64,000 nt of DNA from Flavobacteriales bacterium. GTDB lineage: Bacteria > Bacteroidota > Bacteroidia > Flavobacteriales_E > Vicingaceae. This document shows positions 25,839 to 35,220 of this stretch, one piece after another. The DNA lies in contig NVUQ01000003.1 in the NCBI GenBank assembly GCA_002401955.1, positions 49,991 through 113,990 on the forward strand. Reading direction: 5' to 3'. Below the pieces are notes generated by a model. It made no database searches and had not been told where the DNA came from. It saw only the letters and a list, made by a program, of their open reading frames with translations. The translations under genes were made by a program, and so were the position numbers. Positions within the stretch are counted from its first letter, which is position 1. Each line of letters opens with the position of its first letter.

Positions 25839-27029
25839 ATGAGTATTTACATTACAGGCGTAGGCGTAATCTCAGCTATTGGATTAAATGTTAAAGAGAA
25901 TTATCAGTCACTCAAAGATCAAAAAACAGGAATTAAACCCCTCCGTTTTTTTCCTTCAGAAAAAGAAATATTAGCTGGAGAAGTTAAATTAAGTAACGAA
26001 GACTTAATTACTCAACAAAACGTTACTTCTCCTATTTCTAGAACTTCATTGCTTGGCTTAGTTGCTGCTAAAGAAGCTTGGAACGGAAATGAACACAACA
26101 CTAATATAAGAACAGGCCTTATTTCTGCTACTTCTGTTGGCGGAATGGACAATACAGAAAAATATTACGAGCAAAGACTAAATAAGGAAAAAGAAGATAT
26201 TTCTTTGATTACAACTCATGATAGTGGTAATACAACAGAACGAATTGCATCCGAATTAGGTATCTCTGGTTACATTAATACCATTTCTACAGCCTGTTCA
26301 TCTGGAGCAAATGCAATTATGTTAGGAGCACGATTAATGCTGCAAAACAAGCTCGATAGAGTTTTAGTTGGTGGGTCTGATAGCTTTACCAATTTTACAG
26401 AAAAAGGCTTTAGATCTTTAATGATTTATTCTGATGAATGGGTTAAACCATTTGATAATGATAGAAATGGGCTAAACCTAGGTGAAGGTGGCGGTTTTAT
26501 TTTATTAGAAAACAAAAAGAGTTTAGACATCACCAATAATACACCTTTAGCTTGTTTAGCTGGCTGGAGTAATACTGCTGATGCTTATCATCAAACAGCT
26601 TCTTCTCCAGATGGGAAAGGTGCTACTTTAGCAGTATCTAAAGCATTAAAAGTCGCAAATTTAAAACCTGCTGACATCTCTTATATCAATGCACATGGAA
26701 CAGGAACACCTAACAACGATCTTTCTGAATCTACAGCATTAATCAATGTGTTTGGAAAGGATGTTCCTCCGTTTAGCTCTACAAAAGCATATACAGGACA
26801 TACATTAGCTGCTTCTGGTGCAATTGAAGCTGTTTATGCCGTTCTTGCATTACAAAACAATGTAATATATCCTAATTTAAACTACTCTACTCCTATTGCT
26901 GATACTCAGCTAGTACCAGAAACGAGTTGGAATGATACTAATGAAGTAAAGACTGTTTTATCCAATTCTTTTGGGTTTGGAGGGAATAATTCAACTGTAA
27001 TTTTTAAGAAGGTAGAAGATGTACATTAA
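25839..27029 (+). CDS. beta-ketoacyl-ACP synthase (FabF-like), catalytically complete
   Basis: This 396-residue ketosynthase has Cys153 in STACSSGANAIM, His in NAHGTGTPNNDLSE and His in KAYTGHTLAASGAIEA, and ends NSFGFGGNNSTVIFKK. It is the best-conserved KS of the cluster and the probable chain-extending enzyme (ApeO-like). The next gene, encoding a ketosynthase-like protein lacking the cysteine, overlaps it by 11 bp. That is the usual arrangement of a KS and its chain-length-factor partner. Confidence 0.9.
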   Translation: MSIYITGVGVISAIGLNVKENYQSLKDQKTGIKPLRFFPSEKEILAGEVKLSNEDLITQQNVTSPISRTSLLGLVAAKEAWNGNEHNTNIRTGLISATSVGGMDNTEKYYEQRLNKEKEDISLITTHDSGNTTERIASELGISGYINTISTACSSGANAIMLGARLMLQNKLDRVLVGGSDSFTNFTEKGFRSLMIYSDEWVKPFDNDRNGLNLGEGGGFILLENKKSLDITNNTPLACLAGWSNTADAYHQTASSPDGKGATLAVSKALKVANLKPADISYINAHGTGTPNNDLSESTALINVFGKDVPPFSSTKAYTGHTLAASGAIEAVYAVLALQNNVIYPNLNYSTPIADTQLVPETSWNDTNEVKTVLSNSFGFGGNNSTVIFKKVEDVH

Positions 27030-27972
27030 TGCCTGTTCAACCATATCACACCAAAATTCATTTAAAAATGAAAACTGGATTAATGAACTTACATTACTAA
27101 ATGATGAAAGTGAATTAATTACACCTAATTATAAAGAATTTATTACTCCTACTGCTTTACGCAGAATGAGTAAAATAATTAAAATGAGCTTGGCTTGTGG
27201 TAAAGATTGTATTGAACAATCTGGCATAGAAAATCCAGATGCAATAATTGTTGGTACTGGTTTAGGCTGTTTAGCTGATACAGAAAAGTTTTTAGATAAC
27301 TCTCTCACAATAAAAGGATTAATACCTCCTACCTCATTCATACAATCAACACACAATACTATTGCTGGACAGATTTCTTTAGCGTTAAAAAACCACAATT
27401 ATAACGTAACACACACTCAAAACAGTCTCTCTTTTGAACATGCTTTAATTGATAGTATTTTGTGTTTAAACGAAGAAGATTCTAATATTCTTGTTGGTAG
27501 TGCAGATGAAGCTATTCCGCTATTAGGAGAAATAATTGATAACTTAGGATTTGAAAAAATAAGTAAGCACATGACTTCTGGAGCTTCTTTTTTTATGCTT
27601 TCTAATAATAAAACCAATACGAGTAAAGCTAAGTTAATTGATAGCTATACTGTTGGTTTAAATAATTCTGATCCTAAAAAAGTAATAAATGAGTTTTTAG
27701 AACAGAATAATACCTCTTTAAATAATATTGATTTAGTACTCTCAAATTCTTTTGGAAGTATTAATATCAGTGAGATAGAAGAATTATTCAACTCTACTAA
27801 AGTTACACCAGTAGAGCAATATACTGGCTATCATCTTACTAATGCTGCTTTTAGTATGCATTTAGCAACAGAAACACTAAATCAAGATTCAACAATTAAA
27901 AGAATATTGATTTACAATACACTTAACAATAGCAATATTGGTTTCACTCTACTCCAATCTCTTGAAGCATAA
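27019..27972 (+). CDS. chain-length-factor-like ketosynthase partner
   Basis: This 317-residue thiolase-fold protein shows the KS scaffold (PTALRRMSKIIKMSLACGKD, AIIVGTGLGCLADTEKFLD, ILVGSADEAIP) but no catalytic cysteine. The position equivalent to TACSSG reads TQNSLSFEHAL around Asn135. The C-terminal histidines of an active KS are also not in place, although NSFGSINISE echoes the family. It overlaps the third ketosynthase gene by 11 bp and should pair with it, as ApeC does with ApeO. Confidence 0.78.
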   Translation: MYINACSTISHQNSFKNENWINELTLLNDESELITPNYKEFITPTALRRMSKIIKMSLACGKDCIEQSGIENPDAIIVGTGLGCLADTEKFLDNSLTIKGLIPPTSFIQSTHNTIAGQISLALKNHNYNVTHTQNSLSFEHALIDSILCLNEEDSNILVGSADEAIPLLGEIIDNLGFEKISKHMTSGASFFMLSNNKTNTSKAKLIDSYTVGLNNSDPKKVINEFLEQNNTSLNNIDLVLSNSFGSINISEIEELFNSTKVTPVEQYTGYHLTNAAFSMHLATETLNQDSTIKRILIYNTLNNSNIGFTLLQSLEA

Positions 27973-28726
27973 GTTAACATTAGCATCTACTGTAATAGCA
28001 CTGATAATTTCTGCTTATTTCTATTCTAACAAGCCTTATTTTTTGTTTTTAATTGGAGGTATCATTTTTGTTTACTTCCTAACGCTTGTTTTTGGATCAG
28101 GATTAATACAACTCAATTACTTTGTAAATTCAATAAATAAAGGTACAAACAAAGGCATAGCACTCACATTTGATGATGGTCCTAATCCTATTATCACACC
28201 ACAAATTTTAGACATCTTAGCTAAAGAAAACATTAAAGCTTCTTTTTTTGTGATTGGACATAAAATTGAAGAACAAAAAGAGTTACTAAATCGAATTTAT
28301 AGTGAAGGACACACCATTGGGAACCATTCATTTTCACACACTAAACAATTAACAACTAGTTCAACAAAAAAGTTGATAGAAGATTTTTCTCTTTGTTCCG
28401 AAACTATCAAAAATGTTATTAATGAAAACCCACTGTTTTTCAGGCCTCCTTTTGGCGTTACCAATCCAAGGTACAATAGAGCAATTAAAAATCTTAATAT
28501 GATGTCTATTGGGTGGTCTGTTCGTTCTTTGGATACTAAGACAAATGATGTTGCAAAGCTTTATAATAGAACTATTAAGAAAATTTCAACCGGTTCTATT
28601 CTATTATTTCATGATACTCAAGAAGTGACAGTAGAAGTATTACCTAAAATAATTAAGTACTGTAAAAACAACGGCATAAATATTGTTTCTTTGCCGGAGT
28701 TAATAAACGAAAAAAGCTATGAGTAA
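27962..28726 (+). CDS. membrane-anchored polysaccharide deacetylase (NodB domain), TTG start
   Basis: After two N-terminal membrane helices (about 1-50) comes a carbohydrate esterase 4 domain: TFDDGPNPIITPQIL (metal-binding Asp pair), HTIGNHSFSHTKQL (metal His residues), FFRPPFGVTNPR and LFHDTQE. There is no ATG before the domain. TTG at 27962 or 27938 must be used, both inside the preceding gene, so coupling is likely. CE4 enzymes remove N-acetyl groups from sugars. A sugar or amino headgroup on the pigment lipid is possible but unproven. Confidence 0.82.
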   Translation: MKHKLTLASTVIALIISAYFYSNKPYFLFLIGGIIFVYFLTLVFGSGLIQLNYFVNSINKGTNKGIALTFDDGPNPIITPQILDILAKENIKASFFVIGHKIEEQKELLNRIYSEGHTIGNHSFSHTKQLTTSSTKKLIEDFSLCSETIKNVINENPLFFRPPFGVTNPRYNRAIKNLNMMSIGWSVRSLDTKTNDVAKLYNRTIKKISTGSILLFHDTQEVTVEVLPKIIKYCKNNGINIVSLPELINEKSYE

Positions 28727-29351
28727 ACAGTACACTATCTTATTATCATTTTTAGTATTCTTCTCTTTTAATGCTTTTACTCAAGAAAGAACATTAATAA
28801 AAAACCCTACAGAACTTAAAAAGAAGCTTCTTAATCAATCTGATGCCACAAAATCTATTGTATCCGATTTTACCCAAGAAAAACATGTAAGCTTCATGAA
28901 GGAAGCCCAAATTTCTAAAGGGAAATTTTATTACCAACAACAAAATAAAATGAGATGGGAACAAACATCTCCTCATCCATACGTGCTATTGATTAATGAA
29001 AGTAAAATTCGAATTAAAGATAATGGGCGAGAGAAAGATTTGAAAGGTGCTAATAAAATGATGGGGAAAATTAACAAACTAATGATTGGTCTCATTAATG
29101 GTGAAATATTTAATAGCAAAGATTTTGAAAGCAGTTACTTCAGTTATTCTAACACTTACATTATTGTGTTAAAACCTAAGAGTAAAAGGCTTCAATCCAT
29201 GTTTAATACAATAGAACTTACATTTTCTAAAAAGACCATTCGATTAAATACACTTACATTTTTCGAAAAATCTGGAGATAAAAGTGTTATGAAATTTTTT
29301 AATGATAAATTTAACACTTCTATTAAACAATCTATATTTAATACTCTTTAA
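28719..29351 (+). CDS. LolA-like outer-membrane lipoprotein carrier protein
   Basis: This 210-residue periplasmic protein has a signal peptide (about 1-21, ending NAFTQE). The LolA-fold pattern follows: KSIVSDFTQEKHVSFMKEAQISKGKFYYQQQNKMRWEQTSPHPYVLLIN. Aryl polyene and flexirubin clusters carry such a LolA homologue together with an MMPL transporter; both are thought to take the lipid-linked pigment to the outer membrane. It overlaps the deacetylase gene by 8 bp and is 2 bp before the next gene. Confidence 0.86.
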   Translation: MSKQYTILLSFLVFFSFNAFTQERTLIKNPTELKKKLLNQSDATKSIVSDFTQEKHVSFMKEAQISKGKFYYQQQNKMRWEQTSPHPYVLLINESKIRIKDNGREKDLKGANKMMGKINKLMIGLINGEIFNSKDFESSYFSYSNTYIIVLKPKSKRLQSMFNTIELTFSKKTIRLNTLTFFEKSGDKSVMKFFNDKFNTSIKQSIFNTL

Positions 29352-29353
29352 GC

Positions 29354-29719
29354 ATGCTAATTAACGATTTCTTTACCATTTCTGATGTAAATAATGAAGA
29401 AGGAACAATCGAAGCAAAAATTCAATTGAATGCTTCTCATCAAATATTTGAAGGTCATTTTCCTGAAAACCCTATTACTCCTGGAGTTGTTCAAATTCAG
29501 ATAGTAAAAGAAATTATTGAAAGTGTATTAGAAAGAACTTGTTTGCTAAAAGAAATGGGGCGTTGCAAATTCATGGCTATTCTTAATCCTAATGAAAACA
29601 AAGAGATTAATATCGTTTTAAAACATAGTATTGAAGATGATATCTTGAAAATTTCAGCTCAGGGATCATCAATAGATAAGAGCGTTACTTTCTTTAAGTT
29701 TAATGCAAAATATGCTTAA
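29354..29719 (+). CDS. FabZ/FabA-like 3-hydroxyacyl-ACP dehydratase
   Basis: This 121-residue hotdog protein has the FabZ-type active-site strand HQIFEGHFPENPITPGVVQIQI, with the conserved histidine before the FPExP loop. Its helix IVKEIIESVLE carries the expected acidic residue. It should dehydrate the beta-hydroxyacyl-ACP intermediate (ApeI-like). With the hotdog at 23008 it forms the two-dehydratase set typical of aryl polyene pathways. It is spaced 2 bp from the LolA gene. Confidence 0.85.
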   Translation: MLINDFFTISDVNNEEGTIEAKIQLNASHQIFEGHFPENPITPGVVQIQIVKEIIESVLERTCLLKEMGRCKFMAILNPNENKEINIVLKHSIEDDILKISAQGSSIDKSVTFFKFNAKYA

Positions 29720-29728
29720 TTGCATTGC

Positions 29729-30913
29729 ATGTCAGATAATTCAACAAATATTAGTTTAGGGGACAAATCAAAAGAATTGAGCTGTTGTATTATTATTCCA
29801 ACATACAACAATTGTAAAACTCTTAAAAGAGTAATTGATGGTGTTATTCAACATGGTTTAGACTACCCTATTATTATTGTTAATGATGGTAGTACAGATG
29901 ATACGCCTAAAATTCTTGAAGATTATCAATCTAAAGTAACGTTAATCACAAACCCTGTTAATCAAGGTAAAGGAATGTCATTAAGAAAAGCTTTTGCTAA
30001 GGCTTGGGAAATGGGTTTTGAAAATGCTATTACCATTGATTCTGACGGTCAACATTACCCTGAAGATATTCATTTATTTATTGATGCTGCAAAGCAAAAT
30101 CCTGGGGCACTCATAATGGGGGCTAGAAATATGGAACAAGAAGGTGTTCCGAGTAAAAGTTCTTTTGGCAATAAGTTTTCTAACTTTTGGTTTAAAGTAG
30201 AAACTGGCATTACACTTCCTGATACTCAAACTGGGTTTAGATTGTACCCTTTAGAGCCTATTTCAGAAATAAAACTCTTTACCAATAAGTTTGAAACCGA
30301 AATTGAAGTAATCGTAAAATTAGCATGGAAAAAAGTACAATTTATTCCAATTAAAATTGATGTACTCTATGATGCTGATGAAAGAGTGACTCATTTTAGA
30401 CCTTTTAAGGATTTTACTAGAATAAGTATCTTAAATACTTACTTGGTAACACTAACGCTCTTATGGCATCTACCTATTCGCGTTATCAACGTAATTAAAA
30501 AAGAAGCCATTAAAAGCGATGAAAGCAATTTAAAGAAATCACTATCTATAGGTTTTGGATTTTTTATGGGAATATTTCCTATTTGGGGTTTCCAATTGTT
30601 GGTAGGAATTCCTTTAGCTTTTTTCTTTAAATTAAATAAAGTGCTTTTTGTAGCTGCTGCGAACATTAGCATTCCTCCTTTTATTCCGTTTGTAATCTTT
30701 TTTAGCTACTTATTTGGAAAACCTTTTGTAAATAACGAGACTCAAATTACCTCATTTAGTTCTTTAACTAAGGAATCGATACATTTAAATTTTGTTCAAT
30801 ATTTTATTGGAGCTATTCTATTAGCAATAGTTGCAGGAATAGTTACTACAGGTTTTTCGCTACTTATGTTTAAAATGTTTAGAAAGGGGGCTCCCGTAAA
30901 TCACGGAGATTAA
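29729..30913 (+). CDS. family 2 glycosyltransferase fused to DUF2062
   Basis: Starting at ATG 29729 (394 residues), the N-terminal GT2 domain shows IIPTYNNCKTLKRVI, VNDGSTDDT, TIDSDGQHYPEDI (metal-binding DxD) and DTQTGFRLYPLEPI, the dolichol-phosphate-mannose-synthase-like pattern. After about residue 265 follows a DUF2062 membrane domain (IGFGFFMGIFPIWGFQLLVGIPLAFFF). It probably transfers a sugar to a lipid carrier or the pigment lipid at the inner membrane. Its last codons and stop lie within the first unit of the tandem repeat array, so the C-terminus APVNHGD is repeat-encoded. Confidence 0.88.
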   Translation: MSDNSTNISLGDKSKELSCCIIIPTYNNCKTLKRVIDGVIQHGLDYPIIIVNDGSTDDTPKILEDYQSKVTLITNPVNQGKGMSLRKAFAKAWEMGFENAITIDSDGQHYPEDIHLFIDAAKQNPGALIMGARNMEQEGVPSKSSFGNKFSNFWFKVETGITLPDTQTGFRLYPLEPISEIKLFTNKFETEIEVIVKLAWKKVQFIPIKIDVLYDADERVTHFRPFKDFTRISILNTYLVTLTLLWHLPIRVINVIKKEAIKSDESNLKKSLSIGFGFFMGIFPIWGFQLLVGIPLAFFFKLNKVLFVAAANISIPPFIPFVIFFSYLFGKPFVNNETQITSFSSLTKESIHLNFVQYFIGAILLAIVAGIVTTGFSLLMFKMFRKGAPVNHGD

Positions 30914-32252
30914 CGCAGAGATAATTAGTGAAATAACGGTAGAGGTATAAAACAAAAAAATCAGCGATCATCAGCGGGACAAAAAAAACACAAAGAAATG
31001 TCTCCCGCAGATCACGGAGATTAACGCAGAAAAAATTTGTAAAATAACGGTAGAGGTATAAAAAAAATCAGCGAATATCAGCGGGACAAAAATATACAAA
31101 GAAATGTCTCCCGCAGATCACGCGGATTAACGCAGAAAAAATTAGTAAAACAACTATAGATATAAAAAACAAAAAAATTAACGAACATCAGCGGTATCAG
31201 CGGGAAAAGAAATACAATGAAATGTCTCCCGTAAATCACGGAGATTAACGCAGAGAAAATTAATGAAATAACTGTAGAAGCATAAAAAAATCAGCGAACA
31301 TCAGCGGTATCAGCGGGACAAAAAAATACAATGAAATGTCTCCCGCAGATCACGGAGATTAACGCAGAAAAAATTAGTAAAATAGATATATAAAACAAAA
31401 AAAATCTGCGAACATCAGCGATATCAACGGGACAAAAAAAGATAATGAAATGCCTCCCGCAGATCACGGAGATAAACGCAGAGAAAATTAATGAAATAAC
31501 TGTAGAGATATAAAACAAAACAGCGAACATCAGCGGTATCAGCGGGACAAAAATATACAATGAAATGTCTCCCGCAGATCACGGAGATTAACGCAGAGAA
31601 AATTAATGAAATAACTGTAGAGGTATAAAACAAAACAGCGAACATCAGCGGGACAAAAAATATACAAAGAAATGTCTCCCGTAAATCACGGAGATTAACG
31701 CAGAGAAAATTAATGAAATAACTATAGATATAAAAAACAAAAAAATTAACGAACATCAGCGGTATCAGCGGAAAAAAAATACAATGAAATGTCTCCCGCA
31801 GATTACGGAGATTAACGCAGAAAAAATTAATGAAATAACTATAGAGATATAAAACAAAAAAATCAGCGAACATCAGCGATATCAGCGGAAAAAAAAATAC
31901 AATGAAATGTCTCCCGCAGATTACGGAGATAAACGCAGAAAAAATTAATGAAATAACTATAGAGATATAAAACAAAAAAATCAACGAACATCAGCGGTAT
32001 CAACAGGACAAAAAAATACAATGAAATGTCTCCCGCAGATTACAGAGATAAACGCAGAAAAAATTAGTAAAACAACTATAGATATAAAAAACAAAAAAAT
32101 CAGCGAATATCAGCGATATCTGCGGGACAAAAAAAGATAATAAAATGTCTCCCGTAAATCACGGAGATTAACGCAGAAAAAATTAATGAAATAACTATAG
32201 AGATATAAAACAAAAAAATCAGCGAACATCAGCGATATCAGCGGGAAAAGAA
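30891..32252 (+). repeat. tandem array, 12 units of about 106-119 bp
   Basis: Units start with CTCCCGCAGATCACGGAGAT (or CTCCCGTAAATCACGG) at 30891, 31002, 31108, 31227, 31340, 31454, 31569, 31676, 31793, 31911, 32030 and 32149. Each continues through TTAACGCAGA, an A/T-rich middle (TAACTATAGAGATATAAAAC) and ATCAGCGAACATCAGCGGTATCAGCGGG. Lengths vary by small indels and by presence of the extra GGTATCAGC piece. The minus-strand ORFs listed here are artefacts of the repeat. The array starts inside the glycosyltransferase gene and stops 11 bp before the next gene, so it fills the whole gap within the pigment cluster. Confidence 0.95.
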
Positions 32253-32262
32253 AAAAGAAATA

Positions 32263-33939
32263 ATGATAAAAAAGATATTAAAATTCTTACTAAAACTAAC
32301 AGCCATTCTACTGGTTGTATTCGTTATCTATTTTATTTGGGAGATTAAAATGCCTACACCAACAATAGATAAAAATTTATCTATAGAAAATTATGAACGA
32401 ATTGAAGTAGCCCCAAATCATTATACTGTAAATGATTGTTGGTTAAAAAAGAACAAATATGGCATTTGGGAAATGTACCTAGAGGGAGAACCTTATGAAC
32501 GAGGTTTAATCTATGGAGTATTAGCAAAAGAACTCATGGAAAAGCAAGAGATCTATTTTGTAAATCAGATTGACGAAATTGTTCCTAATCAGTTTTTTCA
32601 ATTCTTCTTAAAAATGTTTGTAGCTTGGTTTAATCGTGATATTAACGAGTATATTCCTGAAGAAAATTTAACAGAGATTTATGGTGTTTCACAATCATTT
32701 TCTGATAAGTACGATTATATTGGTCCTAAATACTATCGTATTTTAAACTACCATGCCGCTCATGACATAGGTCATGCCCTTAAGGACTTAAACATGGTTG
32801 GTTGTACTTCTTTTTCTGTGAACAATGAATTATCGGCTGACAGCTCTTTATTGATTGCTAGAAACTTTGATTTTTACATGGGAGATGAATTTGCCAAAGA
32901 TAAACTCATTCTTTTTGTAAAACCTTCTAATGGTTATGCTTTCTCCTCCTACTCATGGGCTGGCTTAACGGGAGTTGTTTCTGGTATGAATGAAAAAGGC
33001 TTAACTGTAACGTTAAATGCATCAAAATCGGACCTTCCTTTTACGGCTAAGGATCCAATATCTTTATTGGCTAGAGAAATATTACAATATGCTCAAAATA
33101 TTGAAGAAGCAATTGCTATAGCAGAAAAAAGAGAAACATTTGTTTCCGAATCTTTAATGATAGGTTCATCTATAGATAACAAGACCATCCTTATTGAAAA
33201 ATCTCCACAAAAAATGGATGTTTATGATTCTGAGAATAATCAAGTAACTTGTGCTAATCATTACCAAAGTGATACCTTCTTAAATGACTCCATAAACATC
33301 AAGAACATTAAAAATTCTGATTCTAAACATCGCTATGATAGAACCAATGAATTATTAAATAAAAACTACCCTATTGACTATACCAACGCCATTAGCATTT
33401 TAAGAAATCAAAAAGGAGTTAAAGATGAGTTTATTGGTTATGGTAATCCAAAAGCAATCAATCAGTTAATAGCACATCATGGAATTATCTTTAAACCACA
33501 TCAACGTCAGTTTTGGATATCTACTCCACCCTATCAATTAGGCAATTTTATTTGTTATGATCTAAATAAAGTATTTAATGGAACAAAGCAATTTTCTGAT
33601 ATTGATTCTTTAAAAGTTGCTTCTGATTCTTTCATTCAAAGCAATGACTATAAAAAATATGAGGTTTACAAAAACATTAAACAACGCATACAGAAGTTTG
33701 TTATGATAGGAAAACCTTTTTCGATTTCTGAAAAAGAGGAGTTAAAGTTTATTAATACAAACCAAAAAAGCTATATCACCTATATGGTTTTGGGAGATTA
33801 TCATGCAGAAAATAAGAACTACCCAAAAGCGATTGATTACTATATCAAATCATTAGAACAGAGTGTTGCTTCTATTGAAGAAGAAAATATAATTAAAGAG
33901 AAAATAGTATCTTGTCAGCTTGAGTTAAAAGAAAAATAG
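32263..33939 (+). CDS. C45-like Ntn hydrolase (acyl-CoA:6-APA acyltransferase-like) with membrane anchor
   Basis: This 558-residue protein has an N-terminal membrane anchor (about 5-27). A linalool/penicillin acyltransferase-like Ntn-hydrolase domain follows, with the likely nucleophile Cys181 in MVGCTSFSVNN. The family blocks LLIARNFDFYMGDEFAKDK, YAFSSYSWAGLTGVVSGMNEKGLTVTLNA and GYGNPKAINQLIAHHGII come next. The end (about 500-558) is a TPR-like helical pair (YHAENKNYPKAIDYYIKSL). C45-type proteins recur in flexirubin clusters. An acyl or amide transfer on the pigment is a reasonable guess, but no reaction is established from sequence. Confidence 0.8.
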   Translation: MIKKILKFLLKLTAILLVVFVIYFIWEIKMPTPTIDKNLSIENYERIEVAPNHYTVNDCWLKKNKYGIWEMYLEGEPYERGLIYGVLAKELMEKQEIYFVNQIDEIVPNQFFQFFLKMFVAWFNRDINEYIPEENLTEIYGVSQSFSDKYDYIGPKYYRILNYHAAHDIGHALKDLNMVGCTSFSVNNELSADSSLLIARNFDFYMGDEFAKDKLILFVKPSNGYAFSSYSWAGLTGVVSGMNEKGLTVTLNASKSDLPFTAKDPISLLAREILQYAQNIEEAIAIAEKRETFVSESLMIGSSIDNKTILIEKSPQKMDVYDSENNQVTCANHYQSDTFLNDSINIKNIKNSDSKHRYDRTNELLNKNYPIDYTNAISILRNQKGVKDEFIGYGNPKAINQLIAHHGIIFKPHQRQFWISTPPYQLGNFICYDLNKVFNGTKQFSDIDSLKVASDSFIQSNDYKKYEVYKNIKQRIQKFVMIGKPFSISEKEELKFINTNQKSYITYMVLGDYHAENKNYPKAIDYYIKSLEQSVASIEEENIIKEKIVSCQLELKEK

Positions 33940-33942
33940 AGC

Positions 33943-35220
33943 ATGGGTAACACGATCGAAAACATTGAAAATATTACAGCATCTCAAGTAAGTAAATTGC
34001 AGCACTTATTGCATTACCTTAAAGATAACTCAACGTTTTATCAAGGTATATTTTCTGAGAACAATATTGATATTAGCACTATTACTTCTCTTCATGATCT
34101 AGAACAAATTCCATTTACCTGTAAGGATGATTTAGCTAAATACAATGATGATTTTTTATGTGTTGACAAAAAGCAGGTTGCCGATTTTGTAACCACATCA
34201 GGAACACTGAGTGATCCAGTTACCTTTTACCTTACAGCTAAAGACATAGATCGATTAGCAGAAAACGAAGCTCAAGCATTAAGATGTGCAGGAGGTTCTT
34301 CTGATGATATTTATCAATTAATGACAACTATTGATAAACGATTTATGGCTGGTTTGGCTTATCAGGCAGGAATTCTTAAAATGGGAGCTGGTATTGTTCG
34401 TACAGGACCAGGAGCGCCTTTTTTACAATGGGAATCTATTCAACGCTTCTCTCCTACTGTTTTAATTGCTATTCCTTCTTTTATACCAAAATTGATTGAT
34501 TACGCTATTGAAAATGGTATTGATTATAAAAACACTAGCATTAAATCTATTGTTTGTATAGGAGAACCAATACGAAACGAAGATTTTTCTCCCAATGAAT
34601 TAGGTAAGCGAATTCTTTCGCTTTGGGATGTTCAATTGGCTTCAACCTATGCATCTACAGAAATGGGAGCTGCATTTACTGAATGTACCGAAGGAACTGG
34701 AGGTCATTTAAATCCAGATTTATTAATACTTGAAGTAGTTGATGAGAAAGGAAATGCTGTTAAAAATGGAGGAATAGGTGAAGTAATTGTAACTACTTTG
34801 GGGGTTGAGGGAATGCCACTATTACGTTATAAAACGGGTGATTTATGTCATGTTTATTATGATGAATGTAATTGTGGTAAAAACACTACACGTTTAGGAC
34901 CTGTAATGGGAAGGAAACAACAGATGATAAAGTTTAAGGGAACAACCATCTTCCCTCCTGCTATTTTTGATGTGTTAGATATGTTGCCTGAAATTGGTCT
35001 ATACCAAGTAGAAATTTCTAAAAATGAATATGGTAACGATCATATTACGGTTCTTCTACCAAACACCCTAGATAATAGAGAATTTCATAAAAAAGTAAAA
35101 ACGTTATTTAAATCTAAACTAAGAGTAACCCCAGATTTACGCTACATTGATACCGAACATCTAAACAAACAGATTTTTAAACAGGAAAAGAGAAAACCTG
35201 AGAAGTTGGTTTATGTTTAA
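33943..35220 (+). CDS. acyl-activating (AMP-forming) ligase, phenylacetate-CoA ligase-like
   Basis: This 425-residue adenylate-forming enzyme has FVTTSGTLSDPVTFYLT (P-loop), STYASTEMGAAFTECTEG, the ribose-binding Asp in LLRYKTGDLCHVYYDE, a CNCGK metal-like knuckle and the C-terminal lysine region LNKQIFKQEKRKPEKLVYV. In this cluster it should activate 4-coumarate made by the ammonia-lyase and load it on CoA or ACP (ApeH-like role). Its stop overlaps the convergent gene by 4 bp. The last 21 bases, including the stop, recur downstream as part of a duplicated block. Confidence 0.88.
   Translation: MGNTIENIENITASQVSKLQHLLHYLKDNSTFYQGIFSENNIDISTITSLHDLEQIPFTCKDDLAKYNDDFLCVDKKQVADFVTTSGTLSDPVTFYLTAKDIDRLAENEAQALRCAGGSSDDIYQLMTTIDKRFMAGLAYQAGILKMGAGIVRTGPGAPFLQWESIQRFSPTVLIAIPSFIPKLIDYAIENGIDYKNTSIKSIVCIGEPIRNEDFSPNELGKRILSLWDVQLASTYASTEMGAAFTECTEGTGGHLNPDLLILEVVDEKGNAVKNGGIGEVIVTTLGVEGMPLLRYKTGDLCHVYYDECNCGKNTTRLGPVMGRKQQMIKFKGTTIFPPAIFDVLDMLPEIGLYQVEISKNEYGNDHITVLLPNTLDNREFHKKVKTLFKSKLRVTPDLRYIDTEHLNKQIFKQEKRKPEKLVYV

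Noticed and set aside
31291-31984. Two minus-strand ORFs (89 and 186 residues) with hydrophobic repetitive translations
   Set aside because: They are read-through of the tandem repeat in one frame; the peptide repeats with the DNA unit and has no gene context.
30891-32252. Possible CRISPR array
   Set aside because: Units are 106-119 bp and similar along their entire length, with no unique spacers between short repeats, and no cas genes are near.
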